Assembly (NCBI RefSeq): GCF_008802405.1
Contig: NZ_VZDO01000027.1
Span: 1 to 43,772, forward strand
Direction: 5' to 3'
Length of the DNA: 43,772 bases
From: Plantimonas leprariae
GTDB taxonomy: Bacteria; Pseudomonadota; Alphaproteobacteria; Rhizobiales; Rhizobiaceae
Position numbers and translations under genes: made by a program. How positions within the stretch are numbered: position 1 is the first letter of the stretch; the number at the start of each line of letters is the position of its first letter. Below the pieces are notes generated by a model. The model saw only the letters and a program-made list of their open reading frames with translations. It did no database searches and was not told where the DNA came from. This document shows, in pieces, positions 1 through 8,600 of this stretch.

Positions 1-89
1 ACCTCGACCCCGGCATGCACGTCGTCACCAAACCCTTCACCATGCAAAACCTCAGCAGTAAAATCACCAACCTGATCAGGGGCGAATGA
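1..89 (+). CDS. C-terminal end of a response-regulator receiver domain (partial)
   Basis: The gene begins upstream of the window; the reading frame from base 3 gives 28 residues ending at TGA 87-89. It contains GMHVVTKPF, the typical end of a CheY-like receiver domain: the conserved Lys-Pro pair of strand beta5, followed by helix alpha5 (MQNLSSKITNLIRGE). The stop directly after alpha5 means that the receiver is the last domain, so the protein is a single-domain regulator or a hybrid sensor kinase ending in a receiver. Which of these cannot be decided here. Confidence 0.7.
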   Translation, partial: LDPGMHVVTKPFTMQNLSSKITNLIRGE

Positions 90-156
90 AGCGGCATGGG
101 ATCGGGCATGCCGGCGGGCACGAGGCGATGATGAGGGCCGCCGTGGAGCTGACATC

Positions 157-1419
157 GTGAGCGCTGCCGAGGCGGACGTCGCCGTGGTCGGCGCGGGCAT
201 CGTCGGGATCATGACGGCGCTCGCCCTGCAGGACGAGGGCCGCAGCGTCGTTTTGATCGACCGGGGCGGCGTCGCGGAAGGCGCGAGCTTCGGCAATGCC
301 GGCGCCTTCGCCTTTTCCGACGTCCTGCCCCTCGCCTCGCCCGGCATCATGCGCCGCGCGCCGCGCTGGTTGCTCGACCCGCTGGGGCCGCTCACCGTGC
401 GTCCCGCCTACGCGCACCGCATCGCGCCCTGGCTGTTCGGCTTCTGGCGGGCGAGCGGCCGGGCGGCCTTCGAGCGCTCGCTGAAAGCCCAGGCCGCGAT
501 GATGCGGCTCGCGCGCGCCGAAATGGAGAAAAGGATCGCCGCGGCGGGGCTAGGGAGCATGATCCGCTCGGACGGCTGCCTCGAAGTCTACGAGAGCGAG
601 CGGGAGCTCGAATTCTCGAAAGCCAACTGGGAGCGGCGCGCCGCCGAGGGGATCGGCTTCCGGCACGTCGACCGGGGCGAGATCGACGCGCTGCAGCCGG
701 GCCTCGATCTCCGCTTCGTCCGCGGCACCTTCGTGCCCGAATGGCAGACCGTCTCCGACCCGCACCGTTTCGCCGTGGCGCTGGCGGAAACCGTCTTCGC
801 CCGCGGCGGCCGGCTCGTGAAGGCCGAGGTGCGGCGGATCGAGGCGGTGAACGGCGGCGGCGCGCGGATCGTCCTCGCCGACGGCTCGGCGATCGCGGCG
901 CGCCAGGCGGTGCTCGCGGCCGGGGCCTGGTCGAAGGCGCTCGCCACCGGGCTCGGCGACCGGGTGCCGCTCGACACCGAGCGCGGCTACAACACGACGC
1001 TGCCGCCGGGGAGCTTCGATCTGCGCCGCCAGCTCGTCTTCGGCGGCCACGGCTTCGTGGTGACGCCGCTCGAGACCGGCCTCCGGGTCGGCGGCGCGGT
1101 GGAGTTCGGCGGCCTGGAACTCGCGCCCAACTTCCGGCGCTCGGAGGCGATGCTGGCGAAGGCGAAGCGCTTCATGCCGGCGCTCCGAACGGAAGGCGGC
1201 CGGCAGTGGATGGGCTTCCGCCCCTCGATGCCGGACTCGCTCCCCGTGATCGGGCGCTCGCATGCCGGCGCGACGATCGTCTACGCCTTCGGCCACGGGC
1301 ATCTCGGCCTGACGCAGTCCGCCGCGACCGGCCGGCTCGTCGCCGACCTTCTGGCCGGGCGCGCGCCCGCGATCGACGCCCGGCCGTTCGACCCCAGACG
1401 ATTCCGCGAAGGGAACTGA
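157..1419 (+). CDS. FAD-dependent D-amino-acid dehydrogenase-type oxidoreductase (DadA/DAO family)
   Basis: A 420-residue flavoprotein of the DAO family, which oxidises D-amino acids or secondary amines to imines. The N-terminus carries the FAD dinucleotide motif GAGIVG at residues 12-17, followed by an acidic strand end (VLIDR). ASFGNAG (about residues 43-49) is typical of the DadA branch, and the C-terminal GHGHLGLT is the second FAD contact. The start is GTG, with a GGAG-like site in the preceding bases. It ends 4 bases before a hydroxyproline epimerase gene, so the best-fitting substrate is cis-4-hydroxy-D-proline, giving pyrroline-4-hydroxy-2-carboxylate. The family is clear from the sequence; the substrate is inferred from the neighbour, and a general D-amino-acid dehydrogenase is the alternative. 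Confidence 0.85.
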   Translation: MSAAEADVAVVGAGIVGIMTALALQDEGRSVVLIDRGGVAEGASFGNAGAFAFSDVLPLASPGIMRRAPRWLLDPLGPLTVRPAYAHRIAPWLFGFWRASGRAAFERSLKAQAAMMRLARAEMEKRIAAAGLGSMIRSDGCLEVYESERELEFSKANWERRAAEGIGFRHVDRGEIDALQPGLDLRFVRGTFVPEWQTVSDPHRFAVALAETVFARGGRLVKAEVRRIEAVNGGGARIVLADGSAIAARQAVLAAGAWSKALATGLGDRVPLDTERGYNTTLPPGSFDLRRQLVFGGHGFVVTPLETGLRVGGAVEFGGLELAPNFRRSEAMLAKAKRFMPALRTEGGRQWMGFRPSMPDSLPVIGRSHAGATIVYAFGHGHLGLTQSAATGRLVADLLAGRAPAIDARPFDPRRFREGN

Positions 1420-1423
1420 CCCG

Positions 1424-2425
1424 ATGGCGCGCCACAGCTTCTTCTGCCTCGACGGCCATACCTGCGGCAACCCGGTGCGGCTCGTCGCCGGCGGCGGCCC
1501 GCTGCTCGAAGGCGCGACCATGCTGGAGCGGCGGGCGCATTTCCTCTCCGACTTCGACTGGATCCGCACCGGGCTGATGTTCGAGCCGCGCGGCCACGAC
1601 ATGATGTCCGGCTCGATCCTCTATCCCCCAACAAGGGCGGACTGCGACGTCGGCGTCCTGTTCATCGAGACGAGCGGCTGTTTGCCGATGTGCGGCCACG
1701 GCACGATCGGCACGGTGACGATGGCGGTGGAGCACGGCCTGGTGCGGCCGAAGACCGAAGGCACGCTCAACCTCGACACGCCGGCCGGGCTGGTCGTCGC
1801 GACCTACGAGAGACAAGGCGAGCACGTCGAGGAGGTGCGGCTCGTCAACGTGCCGGCCTTCCTCCATTCGGAAGGGCTGGAGGTGGAGAGCCCGGCGCTG
1901 GGCACGCTCCACGTCGACGTCGCCTATGGCGGCAACTTCTACGCCATCGTCGACCCGCAGAAGAACTTCCGCGACATGGCGGACTTCACCGCCTCGCAAC
2001 TCGTCCAGATGTCCGGCCAGCTCCGCACCGCCCTGAACCAGCGCTACGAGTTCGTGCATCCCGAGAAGCCGGACATCAGCGGCCTCAGCCACATCCTCTG
2101 GACCGGCGCGCCGACGGTGGAAGGTGCGACGGCCCGGAACGCCGTGTTCTACGGCGACAAGGCGATCGACCGCTCCCCTTGCGGCACCGGCACCTCGGCG
2201 CGGATCGCGCAATGGGCGGCGAAGGGCAAGCTCCAGCCCGGCGACGACTTCGTGCACGAATCGATCATCGGCTCGCTGTTCAAGGGCCGGGTCGAGCGCG
2301 AGGTCCGGGTCGGCGAGCGGAGCGGCGTCGTGCCCTCGATCGCCGGCTGGGCGCGGCTGACGGGCATCAACACGATCTTCATCGACGACCGCGACCCGTT
2401 CGCCCGCGGCTTCCAGGTGGTCTGA
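1424..2425 (+). CDS. 4-hydroxyproline 2-epimerase / proline racemase family
   Basis: A 333-residue PLP-independent racemase of the proline racemase superfamily. Both catalytic cysteines are present: Cys90 in MCGHGT and Cys253 in SPCGTGTSAR. Two cysteines indicate an epimerase or racemase rather than a trans-3-hydroxyproline dehydratase, in which the first position is usually Thr. Family length is normal. A GAAGGG site precedes the ATG, and the gene follows the DAO-type flavoprotein by 4 bases. The two fit steps one and two of trans-4-hydroxy-L-proline catabolism: epimerisation to cis-4-hydroxy-D-proline, then oxidation. The later enzymes (the pyrroline-4-hydroxy-2-carboxylate deaminase and the ketoglutarate-semialdehyde dehydrogenase) are not in the window. 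Confidence 0.88.
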   Translation: MARHSFFCLDGHTCGNPVRLVAGGGPLLEGATMLERRAHFLSDFDWIRTGLMFEPRGHDMMSGSILYPPTRADCDVGVLFIETSGCLPMCGHGTIGTVTMAVEHGLVRPKTEGTLNLDTPAGLVVATYERQGEHVEEVRLVNVPAFLHSEGLEVESPALGTLHVDVAYGGNFYAIVDPQKNFRDMADFTASQLVQMSGQLRTALNQRYEFVHPEKPDISGLSHILWTGAPTVEGATARNAVFYGDKAIDRSPCGTGTSARIAQWAAKGKLQPGDDFVHESIIGSLFKGRVEREVRVGERSGVVPSIAGWARLTGINTIFIDDRDPFARGFQVV

Positions 2426-2480
2426 GGCTGGACGGGCGGTCCGGCGCCTCTAGGATGGGTGCGAGGGAGGGTTCGCAAGG

Positions 2481-3224
2481 ATGACGGATCGGGTGAAGGG
2501 TCTCACGGCCGTGGTGACGGCCGCCGGCCAGGGCATGGGCCGCGCCGCGGCGATCGCGCTCGCCCGCGAAGGCGCGCTCGTCACGGCGACCGACCTCGAT
2601 CCGGATAAGCTCGCCTCGCTGGCCGAGACGCCGAACATCCGGGCGCAAGCGCTCGATGTCCTCGACCGCGACGCGGTCGCGGGTTTCGCCGCGGGGCGGG
2701 ACGCGCCCGACATCCTGTTCAACTGCGCCGGCTTCGTCCACGACGGCACGATCCTCGACTGCGACGAGGACGCCTTCGACTTCTCGGTCGATCTGAACGT
2801 GCGCGCCATGTACCGGATGATGCGGGCGTTCCTGCCCGGCATGGTCTCCCGCGGCGGCGGCACCATCGTCAACATGGCGTCCGTCGCCTCCAGCGTGATC
2901 GCCGCGCCGCGCCGCTTCGTCTACGGTGCGACCAAGGCGGCGGTGGTCGGCATGACGAAGTCGGTGGCGCTGGACTTCGTCGGACAAGGCATCCGCGCCA
3001 ACGCCATCTGCCCCGGCACGGTGGACAGCCCGTCGCTGCACGACCGGATGCGCGCCGTCGGCGACTACGAGACGGCGCGCGCCGCCTTCATCGCCCGCCA
3101 GCCAATGGGCCGGCTCGGCACGCCGGAAGAGGTGGCCGAATTGGTGGTCTTCCTCGCTTCGCCAGAGTCCGCCTTCATGACCGGCCAGGCCATCGTCGTC
3201 GACGGCGGCTGGTCCAACGCCTGA
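2481..3224 (+). CDS. SDR-family dehydrogenase, 2-keto-3-deoxy-L-fuconate dehydrogenase-like
   Basis: A 247-residue classical short-chain dehydrogenase. It shows the cofactor glycine motif in variant form (TAAGQGMG, residues 13-20), Asp38 at the end of beta2 pointing to NAD rather than NADP, NCAG at 81-84, and a catalytic set around Ser137, Tyr148 and Lys152 (YGATK). The RRFVYGATKAAVVG stretch resembles the DHRS6 / 2-keto-3-deoxy-L-fuconate dehydrogenase branch. It lies 55 bases after the epimerase and 19 bases before an FAH hydrolase. In the non-phosphorylative L-fucose pathway this enzyme makes 2,4-diketo-3-deoxy-L-fuconate, the substrate type of the next gene product. The fold is certain; the substrate is inferred from branch and neighbours. 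Confidence 0.82.
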   Translation: MTDRVKGLTAVVTAAGQGMGRAAAIALAREGALVTATDLDPDKLASLAETPNIRAQALDVLDRDAVAGFAAGRDAPDILFNCAGFVHDGTILDCDEDAFDFSVDLNVRAMYRMMRAFLPGMVSRGGGTIVNMASVASSVIAAPRRFVYGATKAAVVGMTKSVALDFVGQGIRANAICPGTVDSPSLHDRMRAVGDYETARAAFIARQPMGRLGTPEEVAELVVFLASPESAFMTGQAIVVDGGWSNA

Positions 3225-3243
3225 TCTCGACAAGGACAAACCG

Positions 3244-4092
3244 ATGAAGCTCCTGCGCTACGGCCGGAAGGGCTCGGAGAAACCCGGCATCCTCGACGCC
3301 GCCGGCCGGGTGCGCGACCTGTCTGCCGAGGTTCCCGACCTTTCCGGTCGCTGGCTGACGCCGGAGGGCCTGGCCGAGATCGCCGCCCTCGACCTTGGCC
3401 TCCTGCCGGAAGTCGCCGAGCCGGGCCGCCTCGGGTCCTGCGTCGCCGGGGTCGGCAAGTTCATCTGCGTCGGGCTGAACTATGCCGACCACGCGGCCGA
3501 GACCGGCGCGCCGATCCCGCAGGAGCCGATCCTGTTCATGAAGGCGACGAGCGCGATCACCGGCCCGAACGATCCGGTGATCATCCCGCGCGGCTCGACG
3601 AAGACCGACTGGGAGGTCGAGCTCGGCGTCGTGATCGGCCGCGAGGCGCGCTACGTGACCCAAGCCGACGCGATGAACCACGTCGCCGGCTACTGCCTCG
3701 TCAACGACGTGTCGGAGCGCGCCTTCCAGACCGAGCGCGGCGGGCAATGGACGAAGGGCAAGTCGGCCGACAGCTTCGGCCCGATCGGCCCCTGGCTGGT
3801 GACGCGCGACGAGGTGGCCGACCCGCAGAATCTTTCGATGTGGCTGACGGTCGACGGCGTCCAGCGGCAGAACGGCTCGACGAAGACGATGATCTTCCCG
3901 GTCGACATGCTGGTTTCCTACATCTCGCAGTTCATGAGCCTGCAGCCGGGCGACGTCATCTCCACCGGCACGCCGCCCGGCGTCGGGATGGGGCTGAAGC
4001 CGGAGCCGCAATACCTGAAGCCCGGCCAGACCATCCGGCTCGGCATCGAAGGCCTCGGCGAGCAGACCCAAATCACCGAAGCCGCCGCCTGA
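3244..4092 (+). CDS. Fumarylacetoacetate hydrolase family protein, 2,4-diketo-3-deoxy-sugar-acid hydrolase-like
   Basis: A 282-residue FAH-superfamily enzyme. The short N-terminal domain (about residues 1-70) leads into the mixed beta-roll catalytic core. The core has the usual CVGLNYADHAAE motif and the metal-binding acidic residues of DWEVELGVVIG; VNDVSERAFQ and STGTPPGVGMG are further family signatures. This subfamily includes enzymes that cleave 2,4-diketo-3-deoxy-L-fuconate or -rhamnonate to pyruvate and lactate, and also ureidoglycolate lyase-like proteins. It sits 19 bases after the SDR predicted to make such a diketo acid, so the first option is preferred. The start ATG is preceded by an AAGGA site. 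Confidence 0.85.
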   Translation: MKLLRYGRKGSEKPGILDAAGRVRDLSAEVPDLSGRWLTPEGLAEIAALDLGLLPEVAEPGRLGSCVAGVGKFICVGLNYADHAAETGAPIPQEPILFMKATSAITGPNDPVIIPRGSTKTDWEVELGVVIGREARYVTQADAMNHVAGYCLVNDVSERAFQTERGGQWTKGKSADSFGPIGPWLVTRDEVADPQNLSMWLTVDGVQRQNGSTKTMIFPVDMLVSYISQFMSLQPGDVISTGTPPGVGMGLKPEPQYLKPGQTIRLGIEGLGEQTQITEAAA

Positions 4093-4201
4093 CTGAGGAA
4101 AGACCGCGGCGCGCCGCACTGGGAGAAGCGGCCGCCGGCGCTAGAAGTCTTGGGGGTTGAAGGCGGTGCGCGTCGCCGCCGGCATTCGGGAGGCATCAGC
4201 C

Positions 4202-5188
4202 ATGCAATCGAGGACGTTCGGCCGGATCGGCCGCGAGGTGAGCGAGATCGGCTTCGGAGCCTGGGCCATCGGCGCGAGCTGGGGCCATGTCGAGGCCGAC
4301 GACGCGAAAGCCGCGCTGCACGCCGCGCTGGACAGCGGCATGACCTTCATCGACACGGCCGACGTCTACGGCGACGGGCGCTCCGAGAAACTCATTGCCG
4401 AGGTCCTCGCGGAGCGCGGCGGCGAGAAACCCTTCGTCGCGACCAAGGCCGGCCGCCGGCTCAATCCGCACGTAGCGGACGGCTACACGCGTGCGAACCT
4501 CGAAGCCTTCATCGACCGGAGCCGGGAGAACCTTCGCACCGACACGCTCGACCTCGTCCAGCTCCACTGCCCGCCGACCGAGGTCTACGATCGCCCCGAG
4601 GTGTTCGGCGCGCTCGACGAGCTCGTCGCGGCCGGCAAGCTCAGGAACTACGGCGTCAGCGTCGAGACGGTGGACGAGGCGCTGCAGGCGATCGAGTACC
4701 CGAACGTCGCGAGCGTCCAGATCATCTACAACATCATGCGCCAGAAGCCGGCCGAGCGCTTTCTCGGCCTCGCGAAGGAGCGCGGCGTCGGCGTCATCGC
4801 CCGCGTGCCGCTGGCGAGCGGGCTCCTGACCGGCAAGTTCAAGCCGGACACCCGATTCGACGAGAGCGACCACCGGCAGTTCAACCGACACGGCGAGAAG
4901 TTCGACGTCGGCGAGACCTTCTCCGGCGTGCCCTACGAGACGGGGCTGGAAGCCGTCGAGAAGCTGCGTCCGCTGGTGAAGGGCGACGCCACGATGGCGC
5001 AGTTCGCGCTGCGCTGGATCCTGATGAACGACGGCATCACCGTCGCGATCCCCGGCGCGAAGAGTGCGAGCCAAGCCAAGGCGAATGCCGGGGCCGCCGA
5101 CCTCCCCGCGCTCGACGCCGATACGATGCGCGAGATCGCGGCGATCTACGACACCGACATCGCCCCGCACGTCCATCACCGCTGGTAG
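4202..5188 (+). CDS. Aldo/keto reductase, probable sugar dehydrogenase (L-fucose dehydrogenase-like)
   Basis: A 328-residue TIM-barrel aldo/keto reductase. The catalytic tetrad is visible: Asp and Tyr in FIDTADVYGDG, Lys in VATKAGRR and His in LVQLHCPP. An upstream in-frame ATG would add 15 residues without family character; the chosen ATG has GGAGG 8 bases before it and starts directly with the first barrel strand. Next to an FAH hydrolase, an SDR and a lactonase, the likely role is oxidation of the free aldose (L-fucose, L-galactose or D-arabinose type) to its lactone. Reduction of an aldehyde remains possible. A 109-base gap separates it from the FAH gene, so it may also have its own promoter. 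Confidence 0.83.
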   Translation: MQSRTFGRIGREVSEIGFGAWAIGASWGHVEADDAKAALHAALDSGMTFIDTADVYGDGRSEKLIAEVLAERGGEKPFVATKAGRRLNPHVADGYTRANLEAFIDRSRENLRTDTLDLVQLHCPPTEVYDRPEVFGALDELVAAGKLRNYGVSVETVDEALQAIEYPNVASVQIIYNIMRQKPAERFLGLAKERGVGVIARVPLASGLLTGKFKPDTRFDESDHRQFNRHGEKFDVGETFSGVPYETGLEAVEKLRPLVKGDATMAQFALRWILMNDGITVAIPGAKSASQAKANAGAADLPALDADTMREIAAIYDTDIAPHVHHRW

Positions 5189-5197
5189 GAGCCGCCC

Positions 5198-6064
5198 GTG
5201 ACCGCGCCCGTCATCGATGCGCACCAGCACTTCTGGGACCCGGATCGCGGCGACTTCGGCTGGCTGGACGGCCCGTTCCAGCCGATCCGGCGCGTCTTCG
5301 GCGTGGCCTACCTCGAACCGCTGGCACGGGAAGCGGGCGTCGAGCGCACTGTCCTCGTGCAGGTGCAGAATGCGGCGGCCGAGACGCGCGAGTTCCTGGA
5401 GATCGCCGGGAGCCACGAGCTCGTCGCCGGGGTCGTCGGCTGGGCCGATCTCACCGATCCGGGCGTCGGCGACACGCTGGCCGAGCTCCGCGCGGGTCCG
5501 AACGGGCGCTGGCTGGTCGGCATCCGCCACCTGATCCACGAGGAGCCGGACGACGAATGGCTGCTGCGGGACGACGTCCGGCGCGGCCTCGCGGCGGTGG
5601 CCGATAGCGGTCTCGTTTTCGACCTCGTGCCGAAGGTGCGGCATCTGCCGGCGGTGCTGCGGACGGTCGCCGACTTCCCGAACCTCCGCTTCGTGCTCGA
5701 CCACATCGCCAAGCCCGACATCGCGCATGGCGGCTTCGAACCCTGGGCGGCACCGATGCGGGAGTTCGCACCGCATCGCGACCATGTCTGGTGCAAGCTC
5801 TCCGGCATGGTGACGGAGGCGGACTGGGCGAACTGGCGGCTGGCCGACCTGAAACCCTATGTCGACGAGGCGCTCCGCATCTTCGGGGTGGAGCGCGCGA
5901 TGTTCGGCACCGACTGGCCGGTCTGCCTCGTCGCGGCGAGCTATGCGCAAGTGAAGGCGGCGCTGGAGGAATGCCTCGCCGACCGGAGCGAGGCGGATCG
6001 CGAGCGCATCTTCGGCCGCAACGCCGTCGAGGCCTACCGCCTGCCGGGACTGGTCTCCGCCTAG
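5198..6064 (+). CDS. Amidohydrolase-family lactonase (L-fuconolactonase-like)
   Basis: A 288-residue amidohydrolase_2 protein. The N-terminal VIDAHQHFWDP holds the His-x-His metal pair and the FWDP signature of sugar lactonases. KLSGM (about residues 196-200) and MFGTDWPV, with the metal Asp, complete the barrel. The start is GTG behind a TAGGAG site, 9 bases after the aldo/keto reductase stop. Enzymes of this group hydrolyse L-fucono-, L-rhamnono- or related lactones to the sugar acid. With the previous gene it would form steps one and two of an oxidative 6-deoxy-hexose pathway. The dehydratase of the third step is not in the window. Confidence 0.85.
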   Translation: MTAPVIDAHQHFWDPDRGDFGWLDGPFQPIRRVFGVAYLEPLAREAGVERTVLVQVQNAAAETREFLEIAGSHELVAGVVGWADLTDPGVGDTLAELRAGPNGRWLVGIRHLIHEEPDDEWLLRDDVRRGLAAVADSGLVFDLVPKVRHLPAVLRTVADFPNLRFVLDHIAKPDIAHGGFEPWAAPMREFAPHRDHVWCKLSGMVTEADWANWRLADLKPYVDEALRIFGVERAMFGTDWPVCLVAASYAQVKAALEECLADRSEADRERIFGRNAVEAYRLPGLVSA

Positions 6065-6195
6065 AAGGCGTTCGTTTCCGCAGTACGTACCCGTCTACCG
6101 AACTCCTGCGTCCTCGGCCGTTGCGCAGGGCGGGACGGCTTCTAGCTCGGCTGGCAAGCACAACCGCGCCGCGCCGGCGCGAAGGGAGAAAACGC

Positions 6196-7320
6196 ATGCG
6201 TTTGAAGCTTCTCGCACTTGGGCTCGCGGCCGGCGTCTCGATCGGCACGGGCGCGAACCCGGCCGCCGCGCAGGAAAAGGCCCGGCTCGAGAAGGTCGCC
6301 GAGTTCCCGCATCAGGTGACCGGCGTCACCGTCGCTGAGGACGGCCGCATCTTCGTGAATTTCCCGCGCTGGACGGAGGATTCACCGGTCTCCGTCGCGG
6401 AAGTCGCGAAGGACGGCTCGGTCAAGCCCTATCCGGACGCCGACTGGAACGCGTGGCGCAACGCGAAGAAGGACGAGCTGGCGCCGCAGCAGCATTTCGT
6501 CTGCGTCCAGAGCGTCGTCGCGGACGGACGCGGCAGCCTCTGGGTGCTCGATGCCGCCGCCCCGGCGCAGGCGCTGATCGTCGCCGGCGGCCCGAAGCTA
6601 GTGAAGGTGGACTTGAAGACCAACGAGGTGTCGAAGACCATCTCCTTCGACGAGACCGCCGCCCCGCAGGGCTCCTATCTCAACGACGTGCGCTTCTCGC
6701 GGGACGGCCGCCACGCCTTCATCACCGATTCCGGCGCGAAGGGCGCGCTCGTCGTGGTCGACCTCGAATCCGGCAAGGCTAGCCGAGTCCTCGACGGCCA
6801 TCCCTCGACGCAGGTGGAGAAGGGCTTGAAGGTCACGGCGGACGGCAAGCCGGTGGTGCGGCCGGACGGGCGCGGCGTCGAGTTCTCGGCCGACGGCATC
6901 GCGCTGTCGAAGGACGGGCAGTACCTCTACTGGCAGGCGATCAAGGGCACGAAACTCTACCGCGTGCCGACGAAGGACCTCGTCGAGACCGGGTTGGGGA
7001 AGGGCATGGACGTCGCGGACAAGGTCGAGCCCTTCGGCGAGAACGGCGTCGCGGACGGCCTGCTGATCGGCAAGGAAAGCGGCGACATGTATGTCTCCTC
7101 GCCGGAGGACGATTCCGTCAAGCTGCGCGACCTCGACGCCGGGCCGTCGGGCAAGCTGGAGGTGCTGGTGAAGGACGAGCGGCTGAACTGGCCGGACACC
7201 TTTGCGGAAGGGCCGGACGGCACGGTCTACGTCACGACTTCGCACATCCCGGAGATGAGCTTCTTCAAGCCGGACGCGCCCGCGAGTCTCCCGACCGAAC
7301 TTTGGCGCATCGCCCGCTAG
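6196..7320 (+). CDS. Exported MRJP/Yellow-type six-bladed beta-propeller protein
   Basis: A 374-residue protein with a Sec signal peptide: MRLK, a hydrophobic Leu/Ala/Gly core and a likely AAA|QE cleavage near residue 26. The mature part resembles the major royal jelly / Yellow family: PHQVTGVTVAEDGRIFVNFPRW at the start, QSVVADGRGSLWVLDA, and SYLNDVRFSRDGRHAFITDSG in the middle. These proteins fold as beta-propellers and bind small ligands; bacterial members have no assigned reaction. The frame is open upstream, but the chosen ATG has GGGAGA 6 bases before it and is the only start that gives a signal peptide. It stands alone, 131 bases after the lactonase gene. The periplasm is the expected location. 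Confidence 0.8.
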   Translation: MRLKLLALGLAAGVSIGTGANPAAAQEKARLEKVAEFPHQVTGVTVAEDGRIFVNFPRWTEDSPVSVAEVAKDGSVKPYPDADWNAWRNAKKDELAPQQHFVCVQSVVADGRGSLWVLDAAAPAQALIVAGGPKLVKVDLKTNEVSKTISFDETAAPQGSYLNDVRFSRDGRHAFITDSGAKGALVVVDLESGKASRVLDGHPSTQVEKGLKVTADGKPVVRPDGRGVEFSADGIALSKDGQYLYWQAIKGTKLYRVPTKDLVETGLGKGMDVADKVEPFGENGVADGLLIGKESGDMYVSSPEDDSVKLRDLDAGPSGKLEVLVKDERLNWPDTFAEGPDGTVYVTTSHIPEMSFFKPDAPASLPTELWRIAR

Positions 7321-7497
7321 CGCATACCGCCGCGACGGCTCGGCGGGCGGGGGAGCGATCTCTCGTCCGTTCGATTCGCGTTTTGCGGCAATAGGTTGCC
7401 GGGCAAGGAATAAACCGGGACGCCGCGCCGGATCGCGGAACGGACCCTCGCCTCCGCCCTTCCTCCGCGACGAAAGTCGAATTCCCGGAGGACCCGA

Positions 7498-8574
7498 ATG
7501 AACCGCCCCATCCGATATGCGGCGCTGCTACTCGCCGCATCCGCACTGGCGACGCCGATGGCGAGCCCGACGCTGGCGCAGGAGGCGAAGAGCGCCGAAG
7601 CTCGAGACGCAAAGCCGAACAGCCAGATGCAGGCGGTGCTGACCGAGCTGAAGCGACTCGACGCCAAGCCCGTCGCGACCTTGAGCGTGCCGGAAGCGCG
7701 CATGCAGGCTTCACCCGCCGACGCCGCCGCCGCGGTGCAGCGCGAGAAGGGCGTCTCGCCGGATCCCGAAGCCAAGGTCGCGACCAAGGACTTCGCCATC
7801 CCGACCGAGGGTGGCAGCCTCCTTGCCCGGGCATACATGCCGAAGGGCCAAGGACCGTTCCCGCTGGTGGTCTACTATCACGGCGGCGGCTGGGTGATCG
7901 CCGACATCAACACCTACGACGCGACGCCCCGCGCCTTGGCGCTCGGCGCGAACGCGGTGGTCGTGTCGGTCGAGTACCGGCACGCGCCGGAGCACTAGTT
8001 CCCGGCCGCGCACGAGGACGCCTTCGCCGCCTACAAATGGCTGGTGGAGAACGGCGGGGCGCTCAACGCCGATTCGAAGCGTGTCGCGGTGGCGGGCGAG
8101 AGCGCCGGCGGCAACCTCGCCGCCAATGTCGCGCTGATGGCGAAGGAGGCCAAGATCACCACGCCGGTGCACCAGCTTCTGGTCTACCCGGTCGCCGGCA
8201 AGGATATGGACACGCCCTCCTATAAGGAAAACCCGAGCACCGTTCCCTTGAGCGCCAAGGATATGGCCTGGTTCTTCAAGGAGGTGCTGCCGGCGAAGTC
8301 CGCGGCCGCCGACAAGCGGCTCGACCTCGTGAACCGCGACGACCTCGCCGGCGTCGCGCCGGCGACGGTGATCCTGGCCCAGCTCGATCCGCTGCGCTCG
8401 GAAGGCGAGACCTATGCCGGAAAGCTGAAGAGCGCCGGCGTCGAGGTGAACGTGAAGACCTATCCGGGCGTGACGCACGAGTTCTTCGGCATGGGCAAGG
8501 TCGTGGACGAAGCGAAACAGGCCGAGGATCTGGCCGCGGCGGACCTCAAGAAGGCTTTCGGAGGCGGAATGTGA
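7498..8574 (+). pseudogene. Exported alpha/beta hydrolase (HSL/acetyl-esterase type) split by one in-frame TAG
   Basis: The same frame runs through 359 codons with one internal stop, TAG at 7996-7998 (codon 167). Before it are a signal peptide (cleavage near TLAQ|EA), the oxyanion motif HGGGW (residues 128-132) and EYRHAPEH. After it the frame continues with FPAAHEDAF and the nucleophile motif GESAGG (Ser202), then Asp297 in QLDPLR and His327 in GVTHEF. All catalytic residues of a hormone-sensitive-lipase-type esterase are thus present and no frame change is needed. The stop falls in the usual APEHxFPAA motif, where one base change from AAG, CAG or GAG would explain it. A recent mutation, a sequencing error or readthrough are all possible. 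Confidence 0.85.
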
Positions 8575-8600
8575 TGCGGGCAGCAAGGGAGAAACGACCG

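Noticed and set aside
4196-5950. A 584-codon minus-strand open frame opposite the aldo/keto reductase and lactonase genes
   Set aside because: It is a mirror of two well-supported plus-strand genes, is low in family motifs and rich in Arg/Ala/His as expected from high-GC shadow frames.
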